Shown here: piece by piece, positions 27,570 to 35,308 of the stretch
Layout: each line of letters opens with the position of its first letter
Numbering within the stretch: position 1 is the first letter of the stretch
Origin: CBFIGX01 sp965662265
Lineage (GTDB): Bacteria > Bacteroidota > Bacteroidia > Flavobacteriales > UBA7430
NCBI GenBank assembly: GCA_965662265.1
Contig: CBFIGX010000002.1
Span: 62,001 to 126,000 of the forward strand
Reading direction: 5' to 3'
Length of the DNA stretch: 64,000 nucleotides
Program-made: the position numbers and the translations under genes
The notes under the pieces: generated by a model
What the model was told of the DNA's origin: nothing
What the model saw: the letters and a program-made list of their open reading frames with translations, nothing else
Database searches by the model: none

Positions 27570-28094
27570 TTATCATATCTAAGCCTTTAACTTCTTTCTA
27601 AAAGAAGTGTTTTTTGTGTGTGTAAATAAATTATTTATATACGTACGTATTTACTACAACCAATTAATTGTCATTAAAGTATAGGGGCTAATACTCATTT
27701 TTCATTTTTGTCATATTCTAAAACATTAATTAACAGATTATTACGAAAGTACTTGTAGGTACAACTAATTTATCAATATACTTAACTATATAATTTACTA
27801 TAAATAGTTAACTTAGTCAACCAATTCTAAGTGGATTGGTGTTAACAAACTCCCCTTGCTATAATAATTTTTAAGGCCATGGTTTGCTGTGGCAAAATGT
27901 GAAAAATACAAGCATGTACAAAATCTTCTTATTAATTGTTGCATTCATCCCCATATGGATGTTAAGGCTACAACAAACAACATCTGTATTAGTTGGTAGA
28001 ACAATAAGGGCACCTATACAAGATAGTGGAACTCCCCCCAAATCATCTTTATTAATATTCATCGCCCATTTTGGGCATTTAAAAACGTGGTAGA
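27570..28094. other. Gene-poor stretch downstream of tRNA-Ser
   Basis: No convincing gene is seen. It holds a hairpin with a T tract (27590-27615), a palindromic AT-rich segment around 27778-27812 (TTAACTA ... TAGTTAA), a short hairpin CCAAT/ATTGG near 27820-27838, and a small rightward frame at 27914-28093 starting MYKIFLLIVAFIPIW. That frame stops one base before the next ATG and may be a gene remnant. Confidence 0.5.
27590..27615 (+). terminator. Orphan rightward terminator-like hairpin
   Basis: The arms ACTTCTTT and AAAGAAGT with loop CTA are followed by GTTTTTTG. It points rightward, with no annotated rightward gene between it and the tRNA terminator at 27297. Confidence 0.55.
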
Positions 28095-28539
28095 ATGATC
28101 TATAAATTACTTCTATTAATCAGCAGCAGCATCTTGTTTACGTTCGTTAATCCTAGCGAAAATGATTTTTCAGAGCTCAAACTTTCCCTTCAATTTTTAA
28201 ATCCTATAGATGTGGTTGCCCAGCAAAACACACGTCTTAGACTCTTTGCAAATCAACTCTGACTCTGTAGCAGTAATTTTACATTTCACCTTGCTAGACA
28301 CACTAAACCTCCAGTTTGTTAGTTGCCAGGTGCTTACAGATTCCGATCTGCTGCTAGACAGCTTACACATTAACTATACCGATTATCAATACAACTTTGA
28401 TAGTGACTTTTACCGGTATAAGCAAGATGCGATAACCAATTTAGGAAACTATCAATACTCGCCAGATTTACAGGTAAAAGTGCAACTACAGTACACCAAT
28501 CGAGTAAGTCCTTACTACACAGTAATATTAGACCAATAG
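28095..28539 (+). pseudogene. Exported protein gene broken by a frameshift
   Basis: The first frame (28095-28262) encodes a signal peptide (MIYKLLLLISSSILFTFV) and about 35 more residues. A second frame (28210-28539) continues with beta-strand-like sequence, for example VAVILHFTLLDTLNLQFV, and has no signal of its own. Joined between 28210 and 28262 they would give one exported protein of roughly 147 residues. I read this as one gene with an indel, either real decay or a sequencing error. The product is not recognised. It precedes an OmpH-like gene by 35 bases. Confidence 0.55.
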
Positions 28540-28573
28540 CGTACACAAGAATAAACTTTAACCAAATAAAAAA

Positions 28574-29101
28574 ATGATCAAAATAACACAGATCTCTACA
28601 CAAATTCTTATTGCAGGGCTATTTACCTATGTCGGGCTTCAGTATGCATCTAACAAAATAGCTTATGTAGACAACAATAAACTCGTTATGGAATACAAGG
28701 GTGCTCAGCAAGCCCAAGAGGTTTTGAAAGAAAAAGTAGACCAGTGGCAAGCCAACGTAGACACATTAGGCCAAGAGCTAGAGATGAAAGTAAAACAATA
28801 CCAAGAAGAGAAATCTACCTTAAAAGCCAGCCAGCTGCAAAGTAGAGAAAAAGAACTCTACGAGCTACAGCAGCAATACTATCAGTACCGCGAGGCCATC
28901 CAGCAAAAAATGGCTGAAGAAGATGCAACCGTTACGGCAGAAGTAGTTACGGAAATCAACAGCTTTATTAATAACTATGCCCAAGATGAAGGCTACCTTC
29001 TCATATTTGGTGCATCAGGAAATGGGAATATGGTGTATGCCAGCCCAAGCTTAGACATTACTGAAGATTTACTAGAGCAACTCAACAAAAGCCAGCAATA
29101 A
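28574..29101 (+). CDS. OmpH/Skp-like periplasmic protein
   Basis: A 175-residue protein with an N-terminal hydrophobic segment (residues 9-24) and KIAYVDNNKLVMEYKGAQQAQE. A long glutamine- and glutamate-rich coiled coil follows (residues 45-125), and the last part begins VTAEVVTEINSFINNYAQDEGY. This is the Skp/OmpH layout, a periplasmic chaperone for outer-membrane proteins. Its base composition looks richer in G and C than the neighbouring genes. It stands between a broken exported-protein gene and a small lipoprotein gene, not next to bamA as the housekeeping copy usually does, so it is probably an accessory copy. Confidence 0.75.
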   Translation: MIKITQISTQILIAGLFTYVGLQYASNKIAYVDNNKLVMEYKGAQQAQEVLKEKVDQWQANVDTLGQELEMKVKQYQEEKSTLKASQLQSREKELYELQQQYYQYREAIQQKMAEEDATVTAEVVTEINSFINNYAQDEGYLLIFGASGNGNMVYASPSLDITEDLLEQLNKSQQ

Positions 29102-29352
29102 TGCGCCAAAGAGGTTTATACATCGCCCTACTACTTTTGGCAATTTCTTGCCAGAGGCTGCCCAAAACCAAGGCGCAGCTGATAGCCTATATCAACAAGG
29201 AGCAAAACGGATTAAAAAAATCTGTAGAGTCCGAGCATGGGCAGTTTACACTTAGCTACAGGCCCAACACACTACTGCCAGGGCTGCCAGAGGAAAACCT
29301 AAAATACTGGTACTTCATACTCAGCCTCAGCAACCAGGGCAGAGAAAAATGA
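29101..29352 (+). CDS. Small lipoprotein, possibly truncated
   Basis: An 83-residue frame whose ATG overlaps the OmpH-like stop (TAATG). The signal ends LLLAISC, giving an acylated cysteine at residue 17. The rest includes KAQLIAYINKEQNGLKKS. The frame stops after GREK, while coding-like sequence may continue in other frames to about 29502, so the gene could be truncated by a frameshift. No family is recognised. Confidence 0.5.
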   Translation: MRQRGLYIALLLLAISCQRLPKTKAQLIAYINKEQNGLKKSVESEHGQFTLSYRPNTLLPGLPEENLKYWYFILSLSNQGREK

Positions 29353-29585
29353 CTTTCGGTTAAAATGAACGTAAAACCCATTAATTAGAGATACAGCTAC
29401 AATAGAGTGCAAGAGGATGATAATACAAAATATCAACGTCCTGCAAAAAAAAACAGCCTTTGTCTTAGAGGAATACCTAACATACAATTCTGAATTTGAA
29501 TAAGTTGAAAATAGTATTATCAAGATACGATTAATAATTGTATAATTAAGAGATTAAATAAACATGATTTAGTTATACAAAATTT

Positions 29586-29614
29586 TTGTAGGCTGCATGA
29601 TAATATTAATTTTG
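29586..29614 (+). promoter_or_regulatory. Promoter of the NUDIX-type regulator gene
   Basis: TTG at 29586-29588, an 18-base spacer and TAATTTTG at 29607-29614 match the Bacteroidota promoter. The expected start is near 29620, leaving a leader of about 20 bases. Confidence 0.75.
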
Positions 29615-29638
29615 CTGCATTAAATTTATATAAAACTT

Positions 29639-30364
29639 ATGTCACAGATAAATATATCTATAGACTGCGTGTTGTTCGGATATGATTCAGACTTAGATCT
29701 TAAAGTATTGTTAATACAACGTAAAGACCACCCAAACAATTTACAAACAAGCGACCACAATTCACTACCTGGTGATTTGATTAAGTTTGATGAGGAGCTT
29801 GCACCAGCAGCAAAACGAATACTCGAGAATCTAACCGACATAAGTGACATATATCTTAAGCAATTTGCCATTTTTAGCGACCCTAACAGGGTAAAACACC
29901 CCAAAGATCAGCAGTGGTTAAGGAGTTTTAGGGCCAACCCGGAAGAGCGAGTAATTACCATTGGATATATTTCGTTGGTAAATATCGAAGATTTTAACAC
30001 CGATGCTACCTATTTTAATGATGAAGTAATAGGAGATCAAACACGTGAGGGTTATTATGAGAAAATTTGGGCTAAAGTTAGCGATATACCACAATTGGCA
30101 TTTGATCATAATACAATCGTAGATTCGGCTTTAAATTATCTGAAAAAAGAGCTCAACCACGAGATGTCATCGATATTACTTCCTAAGAATTTTACACTCC
30201 CACAGCTTCAAAAGTTGTATGAGGATATACTAGGTAAAAAAATTGACAAGCGTAATTTTAGAAAGCAAATCCTTAAAGAAGGATTTATTGTTAAAACAGG
30301 GCACACTACAAAAACAGGTAAGAAGGGAAAGCCAGCTACATTTTACCAATTTAATGGCCAGTAA
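29639..30364 (+). CDS. NUDIX-domain transcriptional regulator (NrtR/AraR-like)
   Basis: A 241-residue protein. Residues about 1-150 are a NUDIX fold, and residues about 155-241 a winged helix (TLPQLQKLYEDILGKKIDKR, then the wing with TKTGKKGKPATFYQF). The catalytic Nudix box is degenerate: the REUxEE core reads RILEN, so it probably binds a ligand rather than hydrolysing one, as in NrtR-type regulators and the Bacteroidota arabinose regulator AraR. It is convergent with the zwf-pgl-edd-eda operon, so a sugar or sugar phosphate is the likely effector and the region from 30.4 to 56 kb the likely target. That link is inference. Confidence 0.85.
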   Translation: MSQINISIDCVLFGYDSDLDLKVLLIQRKDHPNNLQTSDHNSLPGDLIKFDEELAPAAKRILENLTDISDIYLKQFAIFSDPNRVKHPKDQQWLRSFRANPEERVITIGYISLVNIEDFNTDATYFNDEVIGDQTREGYYEKIWAKVSDIPQLAFDHNTIVDSALNYLKKELNHEMSSILLPKNFTLPQLQKLYEDILGKKIDKRNFRKQILKEGFIVKTGHTTKTGKKGKPATFYQFNGQ

Positions 30365-30380
30365 TTAACAACTCATATAA

Positions 30381-30944
30381 TTACTTCATTATCCAAGATC
30401 CACCTACAGAAATAACAGAGGCTTCTTCTAAATAATCTTTGTAATTATCTTTTGTAATTCCGCCTGTAGGACAGAATTTAACATGAGGAAATACAGATGA
30501 AAATGTTTGTACTCCTTTAATACCACCTACCAAGTTAGCAGGGAATAATTTAAACGTATCCCAGCCATAAGAGGATGCTTTCATAATTTCACTAGCAGTC
30601 ATTACACCAGGAATAAAGGGTATTCCGCTACTTTCCAAGTCTTCTTTAAGATCTGAGAAAAAACCAGGTAACACAATAAAGTCTACTTTAGCTGCTATTA
30701 CAGCTGCGAGTTGTTGTTTATTAGTTACAGTACCTACGCCTACAGAAAACTCTTTCCCATAATGCTTTTTAGCATGCTTAATGGCCTCTATAGCACAGTG
30801 TGTCCGTAAGGTTATTTCGATGCAGTTTATACCCTTAGAAATAAGATTGTCAATGCATGGTATAACATCCTCCACGGCATTTATTTTTGCCACAGGGATT
30901 ATGGGATGCTTTGCTAAAGTTTGTCTAATTCCATTTTGCTTCAT
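30381..30944 (-). CDS. eda: 2-dehydro-3-deoxy-phosphogluconate (KDPG) aldolase
   Basis: It splits KDPG into pyruvate and glyceraldehyde 3-phosphate, the last Entner-Doudoroff step. The Schiff-base lysine is K132 in TFKLFPANLVGG, and the catalytic glutamate is E43 in CIEITLRTH. GVGTV and the phosphate-binding FCPTGGI are present. At 187 residues it is about 25 shorter than typical Eda; it stops right after SVGGSWIMK and lacks the last helix. It is the final gene of the zwf-pgl-edd-eda operon, eight bases after edd. Confidence 0.93.
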   Translation of the reverse strand: MKQNGIRQTLAKHPIIPVAKINAVEDVIPCIDNLISKGINCIEITLRTHCAIEAIKHAKKHYGKEFSVGVGTVTNKQQLAAVIAAKVDFIVLPGFFSDLKEDLESSGIPFIPGVMTASEIMKASSYGWDTFKLFPANLVGGIKGVQTFSSVFPHVKFCPTGGITKDNYKDYLEEASVISVGGSWIMK

Positions 30945-30952
30945 GGCGATAC

Positions 30953-32752
30953 TTATAAAATTGAGGCTCCAGTATCACTACTCGAAGCAAGATTCCTTAA
31001 ATTTGAGAATAGCTCTCGCCCATAACCATCTTGGTTTATTTTTGGCTTCATAACTTCTGGCCTTTTCATCACTTCGTCATGGTTTAGGCATTCAAGAGTA
31101 CCATTATTAGCGTCTAATCTTAAAAGATCACCATTTTCAATTTTGGATAATATCCCTCCATCTAATGCTTCGGGCGAAAGGTGAATGGCTGCGGGAACTT
31201 TTCCAGAAGCTCCAGACATTCGTCCATCGGTTACAAGAGCAACCTTGTGGCCATTATTTTGGAGAATACTTAAAATAGGAGTAAGTCTGTGAAGCTCAGG
31301 CATACCTTTGGCTTTAGGTCCTTGGTATCTCACTACTGCAATAAAATCTTTAAATAATTCTTTCCTATTAAAAGCTTCTAAGAGTTCATTTTGATCTTCA
31401 AACACTAGGGCAGGAGCTTCTACAAACCAATGTTCCGCTTTTACTGCAGATGTTTTTATTACAGAAACGCCCATATTTCCTTTTAACACTTTTAATCCTC
31501 CTGTAGCGCTAAAAGCTTTACTTGTTGAGGTTAGCACCTCATCATCTAATGATTGTTCTGGAGAGTTTCTCCAAGCCAATTTTCCATTATCTAAGTAAGA
31601 TTCTTTTGTGTATGCATCTAGGCCATGTCCTAAAATGGTGTTTACATCTTTGTGTAACAATCCATCTTCTAGGAGTGTTTTTATAAGTAAAGGCATACCT
31701 CCACAGGCGTGGAAATAATTTACGTCTGCAGATCCGTTTGGATACATTTTTACAAGAGAAGGGATAACGCTAGACAAGTCTGAGAAGTCTTGCCAGTTAA
31801 TAATAATACCTGCCGACTTAGCTATAGCAATAAGGTGTAGCGTATGATTGGTAGATCCTCCTGTTGCTAACAATCCTATAATGGCGTTTACAATAGCTTT
31901 TTCATCAACTATTTTGTAAAGCGGCCTGTAGCTATCACCTTGTTTGGTAGATTCTGTTGCCAAACGGACAACTTCTTTATTAAGGGCATCTCTATGAGCA
32001 GTATCTGGGTTTACGAAAGAAGAGCCAGGAAGTTGAAGGCCCATAATCTCCATTAACATTTGATTGCTGTTTGCTGTACCGTAAAAAGTACAGGTTCCGG
32101 CAGAGTGGTATGCTTTAGATTCAGATTTCAGGAGTGCTTGCCTATCAATTTCACCAGAAGCGAAAGCTCTACGAACTTGAGCTTTTTCATCATTGCTAAT
32201 ACCGGTTTTCATAGGTCCTCCAGGAACAAAAAGAATAGGCAAATAGCCAAACTTTAATGCGCCAATGAGTTCTCCTGGCACAATCTTATCACATATACCT
32301 AGGCATAATGCTGCATCAAACATGTTATGGGATAATCCAATAGCTGTAGAAAGCGCAATAACATCTCTAGAGAATAATGACAGATCCATCCCTGCTTCCC
32401 CTTGAGTAACGCCGTCACACATTGCAGGTACCGCACCTGCTACTTGAGCCGTGGCATTAAACTCACCAGCATATTTTTTAAGCAGTTCAGGATATTTCTC
32501 ATAAGGTTTATGAGCAGAAAGCATATCGTTGTAGGAAGAAATGATTCCTATGTTAGCCACTTTTTCTGCCATAAGATCAAGTTTCTCGGACTCAGAACAG
32601 GCGGCAATAGCATGTGCTAAATTTCCGCAAGACAATGCTGCTCTTGACACCTTCTCTTCAGCGAGAGATTCCATTAAGCTAAGATATGTTTGGCGAGAGT
32701 TCTCACTTCGCTTAATGATTCGGTTTGTAATTTCTATAATCGTTGAATTCAT
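30953..32752 (-). CDS. edd: 6-phosphogluconate dehydratase
   Basis: It dehydrates 6-phosphogluconate to KDPG. The 599-residue protein belongs to the IlvD/Edd family. The iron-sulfur cluster cysteines and surrounding motifs appear in PAMCDGVTQGEAGM, LCLGICDKIVPG and YFHACGGMP. GTCTFYGTANSNQ, TGGSTNHTLH and DGRMSGASGKVPAA are hallmarks of Edd. The ATG at 32752 (MNSTIIEI) lies just after the pgl stop and is preferred over an upstream ATG inside pgl. Confidence 0.95.
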   Translation of the reverse strand: MNSTIIEITNRIIKRSENSRQTYLSLMESLAEEKVSRAALSCGNLAHAIAACSESEKLDLMAEKVANIGIISSYNDMLSAHKPYEKYPELLKKYAGEFNATAQVAGAVPAMCDGVTQGEAGMDLSLFSRDVIALSTAIGLSHNMFDAALCLGICDKIVPGELIGALKFGYLPILFVPGGPMKTGISNDEKAQVRRAFASGEIDRQALLKSESKAYHSAGTCTFYGTANSNQMLMEIMGLQLPGSSFVNPDTAHRDALNKEVVRLATESTKQGDSYRPLYKIVDEKAIVNAIIGLLATGGSTNHTLHLIAIAKSAGIIINWQDFSDLSSVIPSLVKMYPNGSADVNYFHACGGMPLLIKTLLEDGLLHKDVNTILGHGLDAYTKESYLDNGKLAWRNSPEQSLDDEVLTSTSKAFSATGGLKVLKGNMGVSVIKTSAVKAEHWFVEAPALVFEDQNELLEAFNRKELFKDFIAVVRYQGPKAKGMPELHRLTPILSILQNNGHKVALVTDGRMSGASGKVPAAIHLSPEALDGGILSKIENGDLLRLDANNGTLECLNHDEVMKRPEVMKPKINQDGYGRELFSNLRNLASSSDTGASIL

Positions 32753-32760
32753 TTTATAAT

Positions 32761-33462
32761 TTAAATGGAGCAAAAGACATTTAAGAGTGTTTCTTCCTGA
32801 TTAATAAATGCGGAAATAGGATGACGTGATTCGTCATTATTTTCTTTAGCATCCTGGAAAACGTTTAATTTAATATCGCCATTAAAATACAAGAATAAAT
32901 GTTTAGATTTTAATAGAGCATCTTTTGTAAAGGTTATCCTTTTTGAAGGTTCTGAAGTAGCGGAGGTATTCATGATGGTTTTATTTCCATAAATACTCGA
33001 ATCGGTGTACACCGTATTATTATTAGGAAATAAAGATGCGGTATGGCCATCTGAACCCATGCCAAGAATACTACATGAAATAGAGTTGTTGAAATCCTTA
33101 TTGTGAGCTATGGCTAGGTCTAAATTTTTATCATAATCAGAAGAGTCGTAAACCATGCCTACAAAGTTTGCCATTTTAGCATTGTTCTGAAGTAAAGTTT
33201 TTCTAATGAGAGCCTCGTTGCTATCTTTAGAGTCCGTGCTTACAAATCGTTCATCCACCAGACCAATTGTTACGGCAGACCAGTTGATGTCTTCTTTTGA
33301 TAGTTGCGTGTATAGATCTATAGGAGTGCTCCCGCCAGAAACGAGAAGTTTCGCTGACCCATTTTGTTCAATCTCTTTTTTTAAAATAGAGCTTAGTTCA
33401 TCTACAAGGCTATGTTCCAGATTTAATTTACTTTTAAATACGCGATGTCTTAAGTTTCCCAT
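32761..33462 (-). CDS. pgl: 6-phosphogluconolactonase
   Basis: It hydrolyses 6-phosphogluconolactone from the Zwf reaction. About 233 residues from the ATG at 33462; an alternative start at 33477 overlaps zwf. The DevB/Pgl family motifs are LLVSGGSTPIDLY near the start, GLVDERFV, and LGMGSDGHTASLFP with the catalytic histidine. The gene starts two bases after the zwf stop and is followed by edd, fixing its place in the operon. Confidence 0.94.
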   Translation of the reverse strand: MGNLRHRVFKSKLNLEHSLVDELSSILKKEIEQNGSAKLLVSGGSTPIDLYTQLSKEDINWSAVTIGLVDERFVSTDSKDSNEALIRKTLLQNNAKMANFVGMVYDSSDYDKNLDLAIAHNKDFNNSISCSILGMGSDGHTASLFPNNNTVYTDSSIYGNKTIMNTSATSEPSKRITFTKDALLKSKHLFLYFNGDIKLNVFQDAKENNDESRHPISAFINQEETLLNVFCSI

Positions 33463-33464
33463 TT

Positions 33465-34922
33465 TTATGTATTCCATTCATGTTCATCATTCAAAATATA
33501 ATCTCCAGGACCATCAGTTCCGGCGGTGTAGATTTGGTTCTCTAATTTTGATTTTCTCCAACCATCGTTAATAGAATCAATCCACTTCCAGGAAGCTTCC
33601 ACTTCGTCTTTTCTCATAAACAGCGTTTGATTTCCTCTAATAACGTCAATTAAAAGTCTTTCGTAAGCTTCTGGAAAGCGCTCTGTAAATGAAGACCCAT
33701 AATCTAGCACTAAAGAAGTTGGTTTATGTCTGTAACCTCCTGGTCCAGGTATCTTAACAGTTTGCACTAGCTCAATGCGCTCTTCAGGTTGCAAACTTAT
33801 AATTAATTTATTGTTCACAATACGCTCAGATTGTGGAAAGATGTTGTGTGGGATATTTTTAAAATTAATCACAATTTCTGAGTGTCTTCTGCTGAGCCGC
33901 TTTCCTGTTCTGAGGTAGAATGGAACTCCTGCCCACCGCCAGTTATCAATATGTGCAGTAATAGCAACAAAAGTTTCTGTAACAGAGCCAAACTGATTAA
34001 TGTCTTCTAGGTAAGATTTTACGGACTTGCCATCAACTTTACCTCTAGCATACTGACCTTTGACCGTATGGGTTTTAGAGCGCTCTTTGTCAAATAGACG
34101 AAGAGATTTAAGTACTTTTAGTTTTTCATCTCTCACCGTATCAGCGTCTAACAAACTTGGAGGTTCCATTGCTACTAAGCAAAGTAATTGAAGTAGGTGG
34201 TTTTGCACCATGTCCAACAAAGCTCCATACTTATCGTAAAAACCACCTCTCGATCCTACACCAATATTTTCTGAAACAGTAATTTGTACGTTATCGATAT
34301 TTTTAGCGTTCCATGCATTCTCATATAAATTATTGGTAAAGCGAAGTACCATAAGATTTTGCACCGTTTCTTTTCCTAGATAGTGGTCAATTCTAAAGAT
34401 TTGAGATTCATTAAAGAAGGAGCTAATCTCATTGTTTATTTGCCTTGAAGACTCTGAGTCATGACCTAGTGGTTTTTCGAGTACGACTCTACAATCAGGG
34501 CTAATTAAATCAGCATGTTTTAAACTTTTAGTAATGTTTCCAAATAAAGAAGAGGAAACAGAGAAGTAAAATAGTCGAACAACTTCTTTATTTACTCTAA
34601 GAATATCTTTTAGATTGTTCAGGCAACTATCAATAGTGAGATCTGCTTTGTAGTATTGACAAATAGAGAGTAAATTATTCAAATGTTTTGTGCTAACATC
34701 AGAAATAGATTCATGTAATTTCTCTTTTAATAATTCTTCAAATTCTTTAGCGGAATATTCTCCTCTAGAAATTAAAATAACTCTACAATCACTAGCGAGT
34801 TGATTTGCTTTTAACCTGTAATAAATTGCAGGTAAAATTTTTCTAAATGATAAATCTCCCAGTCCACCAAAAATGACTATGTCTGCATTGAATAAATTCT
34901 CAGATTTTGATTTTTTCGTCAT
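33465..34922 (-). CDS. zwf: Glucose-6-phosphate 1-dehydrogenase
   Basis: It oxidises glucose 6-phosphate to 6-phosphogluconolactone with NAD(P)+. The 485-residue length is normal. The nucleotide-binding start is IFGGLGDLSFRKILPAIY, the substrate motif RIDHYLGKETVQNL carries the catalytic histidine region near residue 170, and PFYLRTGKRL is present. As the first gene of the leftward zwf-pgl-edd-eda operon it commits glucose 6-phosphate to the Entner-Doudoroff route. It is divergent from the sugar-porter gene, so the shared 386-base intergenic region probably controls both import and catabolism. Confidence 0.97.
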   Translation of the reverse strand: MTKKSKSENLFNADIVIFGGLGDLSFRKILPAIYYRLKANQLASDCRVILISRGEYSAKEFEELLKEKLHESISDVSTKHLNNLLSICQYYKADLTIDSCLNNLKDILRVNKEVVRLFYFSVSSSLFGNITKSLKHADLISPDCRVVLEKPLGHDSESSRQINNEISSFFNESQIFRIDHYLGKETVQNLMVLRFTNNLYENAWNAKNIDNVQITVSENIGVGSRGGFYDKYGALLDMVQNHLLQLLCLVAMEPPSLLDADTVRDEKLKVLKSLRLFDKERSKTHTVKGQYARGKVDGKSVKSYLEDINQFGSVTETFVAITAHIDNWRWAGVPFYLRTGKRLSRRHSEIVINFKNIPHNIFPQSERIVNNKLIISLQPEERIELVQTVKIPGPGGYRHKPTSLVLDYGSSFTERFPEAYERLLIDVIRGNQTLFMRKDEVEASWKWIDSINDGWRKSKLENQIYTAGTDGPGDYILNDEHEWNT

Positions 34923-35308
34923 TCTATTTCTGTCTATTTGTTTGCTTGTATAATGAAATCAAATTATACATTATTTTTTATTTTTAAACCCAAATTAAAG
35001 GTTCAATTTTAAGGTCGAGTAACGTAATAAGTGTTAAACGTACGCAAATATAATTAATTTCAGCCTTGTACATTTACATCTTTTTAACATATACCTTGTT
35101 AATATTATTTTTAGACTTCTTAAATCATCAGGGTATTACTTGTTGTAAGTTGCATAATATGAGTTATTTAGACTCTCACACCTTGTGCTGAAAGTGTAAA
35201 GTTATGAACCTTTCAACGCACTTGGATTTATTATTATGTGTCAAAATTACATTTAAAAGACTATATTCGCTTACTGGAATTGTTTAACACAATAAATTTT
35301 TACAAATT
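34923..35308. promoter_or_regulatory. Divergent control region between zwf operon and sugar-uptake operon
   Basis: AT-rich, with no gene. It holds a dyad-like element GTGT-N7-ACAT (35238-35252) about 57 bases before the sugar-porter start. A near-consensus leftward -7 box lies close to the zwf start (reading TATAATTTG on the minus strand, one base off in spacing). Further exact promoter matches were not found. Confidence 0.55.
35238..35252. promoter_or_regulatory. Candidate operator GTGT-N7-ACAT
   Basis: GTGTCAAAATTACAT agrees at 13 of 15 positions with GTGTAAAAATTACAC at 51513-51527. It lies in the divergent control region of the Entner-Doudoroff and uptake operons. Binding by the NUDIX-type regulator is a guess. 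Confidence 0.35.

Noticed and set aside
27871..28062. A 63-codon leftward frame and the overlapping rightward frame at 27884-28093
   Set aside because: Neither shows conserved motifs. Only the rightward one, ending next to the following ATG, might be a remnant, and it is noted in the gene-poor stretch.
27284..30380. Possible att site duplication of the tRNA-Ser 3' end
   Set aside because: No second copy of the T-arm and acceptor sequence was found by eye downstream, and no integrase gene is visible.
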